A stretch of 43,531 nucleotides of DNA from Peptococcaceae bacterium (GTDB lineage: Bacteria; Bacillota; Desulfotomaculia; Desulfotomaculales; Pelotomaculaceae), in contig JAAYRI010000099.1 of the NCBI GenBank assembly GCA_012518875.1, positions 1-43,531 of the forward strand. The letters are read 5' to 3'. Positions 15,555-23,867 of this stretch are shown in pieces (the first letter of the stretch is position 1; each line of letters begins with the position of its first letter). The position numbers and the translations under genes are program-made. The notes beneath the pieces are model-generated. The model did no database searches, was not told the DNA's origin, and was given only the letters and a program-made list of their open reading frames with translations.

Positions 15555-15629
15555 TGGTGCGCCTGGCAGGAATCGAACCTGCGCTCCCGGCTCCGGAGGC
15601 CGGTGCTCTATCCCCTGAGCTACAGGCGC
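15555..15629 (-). tRNA. tRNA-Arg (anticodon CCG)
   Basis: 75 nt including an encoded CCA. The acceptor stem GCGCCTG pairs fully with CAGGCGC; D-arm GCTC/GAGC; anticodon stem CCGGC/GCCGG with loop CTCCGGA, giving anticodon CCG; T-arm GCAGG-TTCGAAT-CCTGC; discriminator base A. It decodes CGG. It has its own promoter and terminator and so is a single-gene unit. No integrase or duplicated 3' end (att-like) is visible next to it. Confidence 0.97.
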
Positions 15630-15655
15630 CTTTCGCCCACTAGGGTTACTATTCT

Positions 15656-15683
15656 ATTATATCGAAATCACTAGTTATTGCAA
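15656..15683 (-). promoter_or_regulatory. Sigma-A promoter of tRNA-Arg
   Basis: On the minus strand TTGCAA (15683-15678), a 16-bp spacer, TATAAT (15661-15656). The start would lie about 20 nt before the mature tRNA 5' end. Confidence 0.75.
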
Positions 15684-15791
15684 GGTTAGATTTTGTGTGC
15701 AGGTTACAGTTTGCATTACAGGTTTAATTGTCCAGCCTTGTTACCAGTTGTGTCTATGTCATTTTCCAGTTGGTAAACACCTACCAGCTAG

Positions 15792-16127
15792 TTAGTGAGT
15801 ATAATCCAATATTCTGATCCCTGGGCCCAGTTTGTTTTCTATAGCCGCCCTAATCTGTTTGGCGTTAGGGCAGGGAAAACCAATGGGGTTACCCCTGGTA
15901 ATACATGAGGTCAACACTATGGTATCCGCTCCTCGTCTGACCATATCTGCTGCTCTGGTGACCGCCTTTTTACCCGGACAACCCCCACAGGTAACCATGC
16001 CGATTATTTCAATTTCCTCTTCTACACCGGCAAAGGCCCCTTTCCTTTCCCGGATTATTTTAAAATCTGTTGTCCCCGGGCACATGTCCTCCGTCTGCCG
16101 GCATCTGATTAAGCCCACCTTCACCAC
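15792..16127 (-). CDS. CGGC-domain protein
   Basis: The ORF in the track is 179 codons, but its first 68 residues do not look like protein of this family. A GTG at 16127 preceded by AGGAAAGG starts a 111-residue product, MVKVGLIRCRQTEDMCPG, close to the usual size of CGGC proteins. The defining motif is present as MVTCGGCPGKK, followed by RAADMVRRGADTIVLTSC. Other conserved Cys residues (RC, DMC, FPC) suggest a metal or Fe-S site. The function of the family is unknown. It lies 88 bp downstream of rimI on the same strand, possibly as the last gene of the tsaE-tsaB-rimI operon. Confidence 0.82.
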   Translation of the reverse strand: MVKVGLIRCRQTEDMCPGTTDFKIIRERKGAFAGVEEEIEIIGMVTCGGCPGKKAVTRAADMVRRGADTIVLTSCITRGNPIGFPCPNAKQIRAAIENKLGPGIRILDYTH

Positions 16128-16215
16128 AACACAACCTTTCCTGTTTTCATTAGGTAATTCCACGTTTCTAGTCCACTTCCTGCACATGAAAATCATTATC
16201 ACTATTGTTGGGTGA

Positions 16216-16731
16216 TTAAACACGGGGTCCCGGCTGCCTCTGGTCAAGCCCATTAGCAGGAAAAAGCTTGAAATCCCCCTTCTGCAGGTTATCCTTCCAC
16301 ATGATGATCGCATCCTCATTGTTGTCCTCATAGTAGCCTTTCCGCCGACCTCTATCTGTAAAACCCAAACCCTGGTAAAGTCCCCTGGCGATGATGTTGG
16401 ACGGGCGGACCTCCAGGGTCATGCTTTTGGCCCCCTTCAGTATCGCCTGCTGGATGATTTCCAACATTAGGGCCTTGCCAATGTTGCGGCCGCGGAAATC
16501 TGGGCGCACGGCCACATTGGTGATGTGGGCCTGATCTAGAATCAGCCACATGCCGCCATAGCCGATCACAACGTCATCATAAAGGGCCACAAGATAAAGG
16601 GCGAAGTCATTTTGTAGGATTTCGCCCAAAAAGGATGTTTTAGACCAGGGTGCAGGAAAAGAAACGTTTTCAATTTCCAAAACCTGATCCAGGTGTTCTA
16701 AACCCATCTTCTCGAAGGTAACGGCCATCAT
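16216..16731 (-). CDS. rimI: Ribosomal-protein-alanine N-acetyltransferase RimI
   Basis: A 171-residue GNAT acetyltransferase. The acetyl-CoA binding segment is VRPDFRGRNIGKALM, preceded by AHITNVAV and followed by LEVRPSNIIARGLYQGLGF and GRRKGYYEDNNEDAIIM, the standard RimI pattern. It acetylates the N-terminal alanine of ribosomal protein S18 in E. coli. The ATG-ATG start is one base after the tsaB stop, with GGGGGTTGA overlapping the tsaB end. About 20 residues after MWKDNL (KGDFKLFPANGLDQRQPGPRV) go beyond the usual RimI end and are unexplained. Confidence 0.93.
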   Translation of the reverse strand: MMAVTFEKMGLEHLDQVLEIENVSFPAPWSKTSFLGEILQNDFALYLVALYDDVVIGYGGMWLILDQAHITNVAVRPDFRGRNIGKALMLEIIQQAILKGAKSMTLEVRPSNIIARGLYQGLGFTDRGRRKGYYEDNNEDAIIMWKDNLQKGDFKLFPANGLDQRQPGPRV

Positions 16732-16732
16732 T

Positions 16733-17440
16733 TCAACCCCCGGGGCTATTTTTTTTCTGCCAAACTACCTCTGCCTGGGAAGGCCTGATATACTCGGGGC
16801 GCAGGCCCGCCGGAGCCACACCCCGGTCTGCCTTAAAGGCGGCCAAACCCAATTCGGCCACAGCAGCTCCCCGGGGAAAATTAGACATGGCCGGGGCAAA
16901 CAAGGCCAGTTTTCCCAGCCCATCCTCCAACAATTGTCTGTACTGGGATACACCATCCCCAGCAAAAAGCACCGGACTCTTCAGCTCCAGCAGCATATCC
17001 ACTATCTTATCGGGTGGCACCGCCAGCGGGCCGGCCAAACAGGATAAGGTATTCTTATTATCATACACGGCTGTATAGACCTCGTTTTTACGCGCGTTTA
17101 ATACCGGGCACACAAAGGAACTGCGCCCGGCCAGGGGATAAGCCAAGGATGTAAGGGTGGATATACGAGTTACCGGTAGATCCAGGGCTTGGGCCAGACC
17201 TTTGGCTGTGCTCATGCCGATACGCAAGCCGGTGAAGGAACCTGGCCCACCTGACACAGCAATACCGCCCAGACCCTTTTTCCCTACCCCGGATTCTTCC
17301 AGCACAGCTTTTATCATCGGCAGCAGGTTGACAGAGTGGGTCCGTTTGTTGAAGACCATTCTCTCGGCCAAAATTACCCCCTCACCGGCCACCGCTACTG
17401 CCGCCACCGGTGTGGCTGATTCAATCCCCAGGACATACAC
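16733..17440 (-). CDS. tsaB: tRNA t6A biosynthesis protein TsaB
   Basis: A 235-residue member of the Kae1/TsaD-related fold lacking full ATPase residues. It opens [16 protein letters not shown] and holds GGPGSFTGLRIGMSTAKGLA, the TsaB signature. TsaB works with TsaD and TsaE to attach threonylcarbamoyl to A37 of ANN-decoding tRNAs. The GTG start lies inside the tsaE gene (20-bp overlap), with GAGGAG 10 nt upstream. TsaD, often next in line, is not in this window. Confidence 0.95.
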   Translation of the reverse strand: MYVLGIESATPVAAVAVAGEGVILAERMVFNKRTHSVNLLPMIKAVLEESGVGKKGLGGIAVSGGPGSFTGLRIGMSTAKGLAQALDLPVTRISTLTSLAYPLAGRSSFVCPVLNARKNEVYTAVYDNKNTLSCLAGPLAVPPDKIVDMLLELKSPVLFAGDGVSQYRQLLEDGLGKLALFAPAMSNFPRGAAVAELGLAAFKADRGVAPAGLRPEYIRPSQAEVVWQKKNSPGG

Positions 17441-17906
17441 TATCCATCAGCTCCTCAACAAAACGGGGGGATATTTCTCCTCTGGGCCACAGGTTAACCT
17501 GACGCCGATCCTCATCCTCTGCGGTGGCCACCCGATCGATGGTTATATCCAGCCTGTCCGGCGGCAACAAATCCTTTATTTTTTCCGCCCATTCGATTAA
17601 GGTCACACCACCATCATAAAAATATTCTTCATAACCCAGATCCGCCATTTCCGCGCTGGAATCCAGGCGGTAGGCATCCATATGAAAAAAAGGCAATCGG
17701 CCGTAGTATTCATTGATCAAAGTGAAGGTAGGACTGGTTACCCTATCTTCTATATCCAACCCCCGGGCCACCCCCTGGGCAAAAGTGGTTTTGCCCACAC
17801 CCAGTTCCCCGTAAAGGCAGATTATGTCCCCCGGACCCAACAAAGAGCCCAGTTTTTCACCCAATTGGCCGGTTTCTTGTGCAGATGAGGTTTCAATTGT
17901 AAACAA
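17421..17906 (-). CDS. tsaE: tRNA t6A biosynthesis ATPase TsaE
   Basis: A 161-residue P-loop protein with Walker [14 protein letters not shown] and the TsaE segments [22 protein letters not shown] and LIEWAEKI. It binds TsaB-TsaD and drives turnover in t6A synthesis. The start is TTG at 17906, with GGGGGGAG about 4 nt upstream. It is first in the tsaE-tsaB-rimI unit and is separated from the upstream regulator gene by a strong terminator. Confidence 0.95.
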   Translation of the reverse strand: MFTIETSSAQETGQLGEKLGSLLGPGDIICLYGELGVGKTTFAQGVARGLDIEDRVTSPTFTLINEYYGRLPFFHMDAYRLDSSAEMADLGYEEYFYDGGVTLIEWAEKIKDLLPPDRLDITIDRVATAEDEDRRQVNLWPRGEISPRFVEELMDSVCPGD

Positions 17907-18000
17907 TAGGCTCCCCCCGTATGTATTATAACCTCTTGCCGGCTAAAGATAAAACCTGCCGACAACAACAGTCTGATTATATCAAAAAATAAGCAACCTA

Positions 18001-18024
18001 AAAAACCCCCTTTAAAAAGGGGGT
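18001..18024 (-). terminator. Intrinsic terminator of the Spo0F-like gene
   Basis: On the minus strand CCCCCTTTTTAAAGGGGG followed by TTTTT. The stem is perfect, the sequence is nearly symmetric, and it lies 9 bp after the regulator stop codon. Confidence 0.85.
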
Positions 18025-18032
18025 GAAAATAA

Positions 18033-18440
18033 TTATTGAAAACCTGAGGCCCTGGCCCTTCCACAAAAATACTCATTAATGAAAACACCCAGCAGTTCTT
18101 TAACCCTGTTCACATCAAAAGGTTTGGCCATGTAGCACCAAGCACCTTTTGCCAGGGCATCGGTAACAGTCTGTTCCGAACCATAGGCAGTCATAATGAT
18201 CACCTCTATCGCCGGGTTGGTCTGCTTGATTTCCCCCAGTGCCTCCAGCCCACCATATAAAGGCATCCGCACATCCATAAAAACCAAATCAGGTTCCTTT
18301 TCCCGAGCCATTGCCACTGCCTGCAACCCGTTTTCCGCCAGATAGGTCTCATGTCCGCACTCCCTGACCACAATGTCTAATAAATAGCGGACCCCAGGCT
18401 GATCATCTACAATTAGCACCTTTAGTTTCTGTCGTTTCAT
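18033..18440 (-). CDS. Spo0F-like stand-alone response regulator
   Basis: A 135-residue single receiver domain with no output domain. It starts at an ATG with CGGAGGGTG upstream; the ORF-track start nine codons earlier lacks a site. Acidic pocket IVDDQ, phospho-acceptor Asp in LVFMDVRMP, Thr in IIMTAYG and Lys in MAKPFD are all present. The IVDDQPGVRYLL opening and MAKPFDVNRVKELL end resemble Spo0F, the phosphorelay carrier that passes phosphate to Spo0B/Spo0A in Bacillus. Many Clostridia lack a phosphorelay, so the target is uncertain. The upstream sigma-H-like site supports a link to sporulation. Confidence 0.8.
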   Translation of the reverse strand: MKRQKLKVLIVDDQPGVRYLLDIVVRECGHETYLAENGLQAVAMAREKEPDLVFMDVRMPLYGGLEALGEIKQTNPAIEVIIMTAYGSEQTVTDALAKGAWCYMAKPFDVNRVKELLGVFINEYFCGRARASGFQ

Positions 18441-18501
18441 TCGACACCCTCCGACAAATATCAACATAATGGAATATTAGTATATGTTAACCAGATATTG
18501 T

Positions 18502-18528
18502 ATTCGACCTATCTTTATTAACTCCTTT
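18502..18528 (-). promoter_or_regulatory. Candidate sigma-H promoter with overlapping Spo0A-box-like site
   Basis: On the minus strand AAAGGAGTT, 11 bp, GTCGAAT; the second element fully matches the sigma-H -10 consensus RNNGAAT, and the first matches AGGA but not the following W. The sequence TAGGTCGAA across it matches the 0A box TTTGTCGAA at 7 of 9 positions. It lies 60-90 bp upstream of the Spo0F-like gene, as for spo0F in Bacillus. Confidence 0.4.
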
Positions 18529-18582
18529 TAAATTCCTAAAAGAAAACCATAATTATTGTTTTTTATTACATATTATTTAATA

Positions 18583-19710
18583 TTATGGCAGAACCATTTT
18601 CCCCCCTATATAGACCCGGGTGACACGGGCAGATATATCCAGGGGGTGACCATCCCAGATCACCAGGTCGGCATCCTTCCCCGGTTCAATACTGCCCAGG
18701 CGTTTTTCCAAACCTAAAATTTTGGCGGCATTAATGGTAACACATTGCAGGGCTTTGTCCGGAGACAACCCCCCCTTAACAGTCAAAGCGGCAGATGCAG
18801 CCAAATACTGGATGGGAACAACAGGGTGATCAGTCATAATAGCCAACAAAACCCCACTCTCATCCAGAATTCGGGCAGCAGCCAGGGTTAGTTCCTTCAT
18901 TTCAACCTTAGCCCGATTGGTAATTATGGGACCAACCACCGCCGGGATATTTTTCATTGCTAATTTTTGTGCTACCAGATGTCCCTCCGTACAATGTTCA
19001 ATTACTAGATCAAGGGCAAACTCATCTGCAATCCGCACTGCCGTCATAATATCGTCAGCACGGTGGGCATGTACCCGCAGAGGCACCTCCCGCCTCAAAA
19101 CCCGGGCTAGGGATTCCTTCTTAAGGTCCCTTTCCGGTGCTTTTTCCCCCAGGTAATTCAAACCCTGGATTAACGCCTCCCTAATCAGGGCTGCTGCAGC
19201 CATCCTGGTAACCGGAGATTTTTTTTCTTTACCATAGGTACGTTTGGGGTTTTCCCCCAATGCCGCCTTTAAACCAGCCGGGTGCCGAACAATCATATCG
19301 TCAACAACTGTGCCGCTGGTTTTCATCACTACCATTTCACCGCCGATAGCATTGGCACTGCCTGGACCCGTAAGCACTGTGGTTACGCCGCCAGCCACGG
19401 CATCAGCAAAAGCCGGATCCATTGGGTTGATGGCGTCTATGGCCCGGAGATGGGGAGTTACAGGCTCGGTGGTCTCATTGACGTCGTCCCCTTCTTCCCG
19501 AAATATCTCTTCTGCAATTCCCACATGGGTGTGGCAATCTATCATTCCGGGCATAACGATTAGTCCAGTAGCATCAAATATTTCCCCATCGGCAGGTACA
19601 TTGATGTTCCTACCCACCTGAACAATTTTATCCCCGTCTACAAGCACTGTTCCCCGGTCAATGGGGGGACCCACCATAGTTAAAATTTTACCACCGGTAA
19701 TAGCCAGCAT
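18583..19710 (-). CDS. Amidohydrolase family metal-dependent hydrolase
   Basis: A 375-residue cyclic amidohydrolase, imidazolonepropionase-like/COG1228 type. Metal motifs are IDCHTHVG (H-x-H, about 58-65), RVHAHRADD, VIEHCTEGH and MTDHPVVP, and the C-terminal beta-sandwich closes with GSIEPGKDADLVIWDGHPLD. The family opens cyclic amides or deaminates rings; the substrate here is not evident. GGAAGGACC lies before the ATG. It follows glgX by 26 bp on the same strand and may be co-transcribed, although no functional link to glycogen is obvious. Confidence 0.88.
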   Translation of the reverse strand: MLAITGGKILTMVGPPIDRGTVLVDGDKIVQVGRNINVPADGEIFDATGLIVMPGMIDCHTHVGIAEEIFREEGDDVNETTEPVTPHLRAIDAINPMDPAFADAVAGGVTTVLTGPGSANAIGGEMVVMKTSGTVVDDMIVRHPAGLKAALGENPKRTYGKEKKSPVTRMAAAALIREALIQGLNYLGEKAPERDLKKESLARVLRREVPLRVHAHRADDIMTAVRIADEFALDLVIEHCTEGHLVAQKLAMKNIPAVVGPIITNRAKVEMKELTLAAARILDESGVLLAIMTDHPVVPIQYLAASAALTVKGGLSPDKALQCVTINAAKILGLEKRLGSIEPGKDADLVIWDGHPLDISARVTRVYIGGKMVLP

Positions 19711-19736
19711 TTGGTCCTTCCTTTCTAGACGTATTT

Positions 19737-21872
19737 TTACCCGTCCTTTTTAGCAGACGGGTTTTTACTAATCAGTATAGCCACACTCTGGGGTGCAGCC
19801 CGGTAAAAACGCCCGGGTAGCGCTACTGCCTCCTCCATAGCCAGCAAATCCTGACCATAAGGCATGGCAGTGTCCAAAATTCTGTAGTAAACGGTACCTA
19901 ACCCCGTCCAGGGTAGGCTAACAATCCTTTCGGACTGTTGAGCGTTAAGGATCACCAGCACATCCCATTTCCTTTCCCTTGCTGCTACCCCCTTTAGTTC
20001 GCTACCCTGAATTAGAAAAGCCAGAAAACCCTTTCCCTGTTTGTGCCAGTCAGGTGGTCCCAGATCCGCCCCATACCAATTGATGTCCCTGATTGTGTCC
20101 AGGTTACTATCCCGGCCGCTAAAAAATTTTTCTTGACGAAAATGGGGAAAACGCTTTCTCAAGGCAACCATTTTGCGAACATAATCAATCATCTGCCGAT
20201 GGGCACCGGCCAGAGACCAATCAAAATAACTAGTTTCATTATCCTGGCAGTAGGCATTGTTGTTCCCTTTCTGGGTCCGCAAAAATTCATCCCCACCCAG
20301 AAGCATGGGGGTTCCCTGGGATATCAGCAGCAAGGTGAAAAAATTTTTAATATTTTTTTTCCTCATTTCTATAATCTTCGGATTGGTGGTTTCTCCTTCC
20401 CAACCGCAGTTAAAGGAATGGTTATCATCCACACCATCCCTGTTGTTTTCCAAATTGGGCTCATTATGCTTCCGCTCATAGGAAACTAAATCATGGAGGG
20501 TAAAACCATCATGGCAGGTAATAAAATTGATACTGCTAAAAGGTGTCCGTCCCACACCGGCAAAAAGATCAGGGCTACCTGTTAAACGGTGCCCCATTTC
20601 CGGCAACACCCCGGGGATTCCTTTAAAAAATTTTCTTACACAGTCCCGGTAGGCACCATTCCATTCCGCCCAGCCCGTCGGGAAATTTCCCAACTGATAG
20701 GACCCATGGGTAGCATCCCAGGGCTCCGCAATCAGCTTCACAGGGGCCAAAACGGGATCCTGGTGCAGAGCTTTGAAAAGCCCGGCCCGTGGGGAATAGG
20801 TGCCTTTTTCTCGCCCCAGTATGGTGGCCAGATCAAACCTGAAACCATCCACATGCATCTCCTGGACCCAATAACGCAGGGAATCCATCACCATCTGCAC
20901 CACCTGAAAGCGATCGAAGTTCAGGGTGTTGCCACAGCCGCTAAAATCCCGGTAATATCTCTTATTCTTGCCCAGCTGGTAATAGGTGATGTTGTCGATG
21001 CCGCGGAAAGAAAGAGTGGGGCCACGCTCGTCGCCTTCACAGGTATGATTATAAACCACATCCAGGATCACTTCCAGGCCAGCCTTGTGTAGCTCTTTAA
21101 CCATCTGTTTAAATTCCTGCACCTGACAGCCCGGATAAAGACCCGTGCTGAACCGGCTATCGGGTGCAAAGAAACCCAGGGTGTTATAACCCCAGTAGTT
21201 GGTGAGGCCTTTTTTCTGCAGCAAATCCTCTGAGTGACAGTGGTGTACCGGTAAAAACTCGATTGCTGTCACGCCCAGGCTTTTTAAATAGGGTATTTTT
21301 TCAATGACCCCCAGGTAGGTACCCGGGTGTCGGACGCCGGAGGTGGCGTGAGCCGTCAACCCCTTTAAGTGCACTTCATAAATGATTGTTTCCGCCAAAG
21401 GGGTACGCGGTGGCGTAACCCCTTCCCAATCAAACTGGTTGTCAATAACCACACATTTTGGCGCCCCGCCAGTGTTGGGCAGCTCATTAAATGATAGATC
21501 AGCCAGGGGTGAGGAAGGATCGTAGCCCAGGTGACATACACCAGGCACAAATTTGCCTGTAATCGCCCGGGCATAAGGATCAATCAACAAGCGGTAGGGG
21601 TTAAAGCGCAGGCCTTCTTGGGGCCGATAGGGACCCCACACCCGATAGGCGTAAAGCTGTCCTGGCGCCAGACCCTCTACAAAACAATGCCAGACACAGT
21701 GGGTGCGATGCTCAAAAGGGATGATCCGCACCGGGGTGGCGTCTAGGGGATGGGCAAAAAGCAACAGGTCCACACCCTGGGCATGTTTTGAATAGAGGGC
21801 AAAATTAACCCCCCCGGCAACCGGTGTAGCCCCCTGGGGGTAAAAACTGCCCTTTCTGACACCTATTTCCAT
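19737..21872 (-). CDS. glgX: Glycogen debranching enzyme, isoamylase type (GlgX)
   Basis: A 711-residue GH13 enzyme. The N-terminal CBM48 region begins GSFYPQGATPVAGGVNFALYS. Catalytic-domain motifs are DVVYNHTCEGD, GFRFDLAT (nucleophile Asp), IAEPWD (acid/base Glu) and FITCHDGFTLHD. It cleaves alpha-1,6 branches of glycogen or limit dextrins. The ORF track starts at TTG two codons earlier; AAGGATGG suits the ATG at 21872. No other glycogen gene is in the window. It is followed by the amidohydrolase and preceded by the mazEF terminator. Confidence 0.94.
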   Translation of the reverse strand: MEIGVRKGSFYPQGATPVAGGVNFALYSKHAQGVDLLLFAHPLDATPVRIIPFEHRTHCVWHCFVEGLAPGQLYAYRVWGPYRPQEGLRFNPYRLLIDPYARAITGKFVPGVCHLGYDPSSPLADLSFNELPNTGGAPKCVVIDNQFDWEGVTPPRTPLAETIIYEVHLKGLTAHATSGVRHPGTYLGVIEKIPYLKSLGVTAIEFLPVHHCHSEDLLQKKGLTNYWGYNTLGFFAPDSRFSTGLYPGCQVQEFKQMVKELHKAGLEVILDVVYNHTCEGDERGPTLSFRGIDNITYYQLGKNKRYYRDFSGCGNTLNFDRFQVVQMVMDSLRYWVQEMHVDGFRFDLATILGREKGTYSPRAGLFKALHQDPVLAPVKLIAEPWDATHGSYQLGNFPTGWAEWNGAYRDCVRKFFKGIPGVLPEMGHRLTGSPDLFAGVGRTPFSSINFITCHDGFTLHDLVSYERKHNEPNLENNRDGVDDNHSFNCGWEGETTNPKIIEMRKKNIKNFFTLLLISQGTPMLLGGDEFLRTQKGNNNAYCQDNETSYFDWSLAGAHRQMIDYVRKMVALRKRFPHFRQEKFFSGRDSNLDTIRDINWYGADLGPPDWHKQGKGFLAFLIQGSELKGVAARERKWDVLVILNAQQSERIVSLPWTGLGTVYYRILDTAMPYGQDLLAMEEAVALPGRFYRAAPQSVAILISKNPSAKKDG

Positions 21873-21908
21873 AGCCAACCATCCTTAAAAATAATATTGT
21901 CCAAATAT

Positions 21909-21946
21909 TAAAAAACCTTGCTCGGCTAACCGGGTGAAGGTTTTTT
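21909..21946 (-). terminator. Intrinsic terminator after mazF, possibly bidirectional
   Basis: On the minus strand AAAAACCTT...AAGGTTTTT with an inner CCGGG/CTCGG stem and T runs on both sides. It separates mazF from glgX. Confidence 0.8.
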
Positions 21947-21979
21947 CCATCAAACTGTACCCTATTTTTTTCCTTGTCT

Positions 21980-22327
21980 TTAGAGATCCACCAAACCCAG
22001 GCTAATTTCCACAGCCTGGTTTACTTTGGACATAGTACCGCTATCCAGGGCATGTACCTTTTCCAGCAGCCTGCTCTTGTCAATAGTCCTAATTTGCTCC
22101 AGTAGGATCACCGAGTTTTTTTCTAACCCGCCGGAGGTTACCGGCAGGGACACATGGGTGGGCAACTTTGGCTTATCAATCTGTGAGGTGATTGCCGCCA
22201 CTATCGTGGTGGGACTGTATTGGTTACCAATGTCGTTTTGAATGATCAACACTGGCCTGGTCCCACCTTGTTCACAACCGACAACCGGGCTGAGGTCTGC
22301 ATAGTAGATATCCCCCCGATGGATCAT
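21980..22327 (-). CDS. ndoA: Endoribonuclease toxin MazF/NdoA (EndoA)
   Basis: A 115-residue PemK/MazF toxin, nearly the size of Bacillus NdoA, with the signatures [29 protein letters not shown] and LPTHVSLP. The family cuts single-stranded mRNA at short sites and is neutralised by the antitoxin encoded just upstream (2-bp gap). It ends at a clear terminator. In Firmicutes this pair often follows alr; here it follows a spacer and ilvN on the same strand. Confidence 0.96.
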   Translation of the reverse strand: MIHRGDIYYADLSPVVGCEQGGTRPVLIIQNDIGNQYSPTTIVAAITSQIDKPKLPTHVSLPVTSGGLEKNSVILLEQIRTIDKSRLLEKVHALDSGTMSKVNQAVEISLGLVDL

Positions 22328-22329
22328 GC

Positions 22330-22605
22330 CTATTTTACCTCCGGCAGGGGCAGCCCGTAGAGCTCATGCACCTCTGATTCCACACGGTAGTGCTCCACCA
22401 CCAAATCCAAGTTAATTTTGGCCATTTCCAGGTAACCCTTCTTCATCTGTTCACGCAAAAGGCGCCGCTTACATTCGGTAACATAATAACTCATGGCCTT
22501 CCGTATAAACTCACTACGGTTTAGCTGATCAGCCGCAGCAATACCATCCACCTCTGCTAAAAGTGAATCCGGCAGGCTAATCATGATCCTTTTATTACCT
22601 GACAC
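22330..22605 (-). CDS. ndoAI: MazE/NdoAI-type ribbon-helix-helix antitoxin
   Basis: A 91-residue protein with an N-terminal ribbon-helix-helix ([16 protein letters not shown]...[15 protein letters not shown]) and a C-terminal acidic helix expected to occupy the MazF active site. It binds and inactivates the toxin and represses its own promoter. The start is GTG with GGGGGGA upstream. Confidence 0.93.
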   Translation of the reverse strand: MSGNKRIMISLPDSLLAEVDGIAAADQLNRSEFIRKAMSYYVTECKRRLLREQMKKGYLEMAKINLDLVVEHYRVESEVHELYGLPLPEVK

Positions 22606-22656
22606 GGGTAGGTCCCCCCTGCATAGCAGTTCTAGTAATTTTTGTACATACTATTA

Positions 22657-22685
22657 TATATATACGTTTGCAATATAAATGTCAA
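22657..22685 (-). promoter_or_regulatory. Sigma-A promoter of the ndoAI-ndoA operon
   Basis: On the minus strand a perfect TTGACA (22685-22680), 17 bp, TATATA (22662-22657). It lies about 50-80 bp before the antitoxin GTG. The AT repeats around the -10 form palindromes that the RHH antitoxin could bind. Confidence 0.75.
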
Positions 22686-22775
22686 TGATACCAAAGATAC
22701 ACAAACATAGGTACCCCATTGTTTTTTTAGAACCAGCGCATCACTATCAGTACCTGCACGAGTGCACCAATTCAT

Positions 22776-23273
22776 CTAGTTGATTTGCTTTACTGCCTGG
22801 GGTTTTCTAGAGAGGGCCACTTTTCCTGTTCGCACCATTTCCACAATACCGTAATCATCGAGTACCGCACAGAAGGCATTTATTTTTTGCGCATCACCAA
22901 GGACCTCTATAATCATCGTCTCTTTATTGACGTCGATAATATTGGCCCTGAATACGGAAACCAGGTTAACAATATCCGATCGCCGATTATTTTTGGCGAT
23001 TACCTTGACCAGGGCCAGTTCCCGTTCCACAGAATCCCCCACGTTTAGCTTCACAATTTTAATCACATCAATCAATTTAGAAAGTTGCTTGATCACCTGT
23101 TCCAGGGACTGTTCATCACCCTTAACTACCAGAGTTATGCGGGTCACATCCGCCTCTTCCGTATAACCGGCGGCAATGCTTTCAATATTTACTACCCGCC
23201 TGCTGAGCAGGCCGGATATGCGTGCCAGCACACCGGGTTTATTCACCACCAGCACAGCCAGTGTGTTTTTCAT
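22776..23273 (-). CDS. ilvN: Acetolactate synthase regulatory (small) subunit
   Basis: A 165-residue protein: N-terminal ACT domain (LAVLVVNKPGVLARISGLLSRRVVNIESI) and a C-terminal IlvH domain (ELALVKVIAKNNRRSDIV, FCAVLDDYGIVEMVRTGKVAL). It binds valine and controls the catalytic subunit IlvB. The ORF track begins at GTG three codons earlier; GGAGAGGG and spacing favour the ATG at 23273. It is an orphan here: ilvB, ilvC and leu genes are absent from both flanks. Confidence 0.95.
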   Translation of the reverse strand: MKNTLAVLVVNKPGVLARISGLLSRRVVNIESIAAGYTEEADVTRITLVVKGDEQSLEQVIKQLSKLIDVIKIVKLNVGDSVERELALVKVIAKNNRRSDIVNLVSVFRANIIDVNKETMIIEVLGDAQKINAFCAVLDDYGIVEMVRTGKVALSRKPQAVKQIN

Positions 23274-23431
23274 GGTTACCACCCTCTCCTCTCACAATCT
23301 ATCAAAATTTTATCACATATTAGATTTCTGTCTATCCTTTTTATAATATGGTTTTCCTTTATTAATACAACTTAAAACTAGTATTTTGCACCAGTATTTC
23401 CCTAAAGGTTTTCGCTGAAAAATTATATTTT

Positions 23432-23459
23432 GAAGGATTTAGAGAATGCTATGCCGAAA
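23432..23459 (+). promoter_or_regulatory. Candidate sigma-H promoter of the [2Fe-2S]/SpoIIE unit
   Basis: GAAGGATTT (full match to RNAGGAWWW), 12 bp, GCCGAAA (matches RNNGAAT except the last base). It lies about 50 bp before the ATG at 23511. Confidence 0.4.
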
Positions 23460-23510
23460 AAGAGCTATACTTTGATGTATCTTTATTCAGTTAATTCGGG
23501 GGCTTTTTAA

Positions 23511-23768
23511 ATGCTGGTTATTCAGGTGTGTGTTGGTAGCTCGTGTTTTTTGCGCGGGTCCAAGAACGTCATTGCAGAAATTGAAAACCTCATCGATCAC
23601 TACCGACTTGATGATGTTGTTACCCTTAAAGGGATCTTTTGCCTGGAATGTTGCTCCGATGGTGTCACTGTGATGATTGGTAAAAAGGTTTTTACAAAGG
23701 TGACCAAAGAAAATGTGGTCGGGTTGTTTGAAAATGAGGTTTTCACCGCCTTATACGGGAAGAAATAG
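23511..23768 (+). CDS. Thioredoxin-like [2Fe-2S] ferredoxin (NuoE/HydC C-terminal type)
   Basis: An 85-residue protein with four spaced cysteines in the thioredoxin-like [2Fe-2S] pattern: CVGSSC near residues 7-12 and CLECC near 44-48. Such domains form the C-terminal half of NuoE and of hydrogenase subunits, or occur alone next to [FeFe]-hydrogenase genes. Here it stands before a SpoIIE-type phosphatase with a 99-bp gap, so it could carry or sense electrons for that regulator. A GGGGG run about 8 nt before the ATG is the likely ribosome site. Confidence 0.88.
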   Translation: MLVIQVCVGSSCFLRGSKNVIAEIENLIDHYRLDDVVTLKGIFCLECCSDGVTVMIGKKVFTKVTKENVVGLFENEVFTALYGKK

Positions 23769-23867
23769 CTACTGCCTGGGTTTAATGCCGGATATTTGGG
23801 GGTAACGCTCGCGAAAACCAGATGGCCAACTGGCTGAGCTAATGACAGTGTAGAAAGGAAAAGGCAA

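Noticed and set aside
15555-15629. tRNA-Arg as an integration site for a mobile element
   Set aside because: No integrase, no duplicated tRNA 3' end and ordinary housekeeping genes on both sides.
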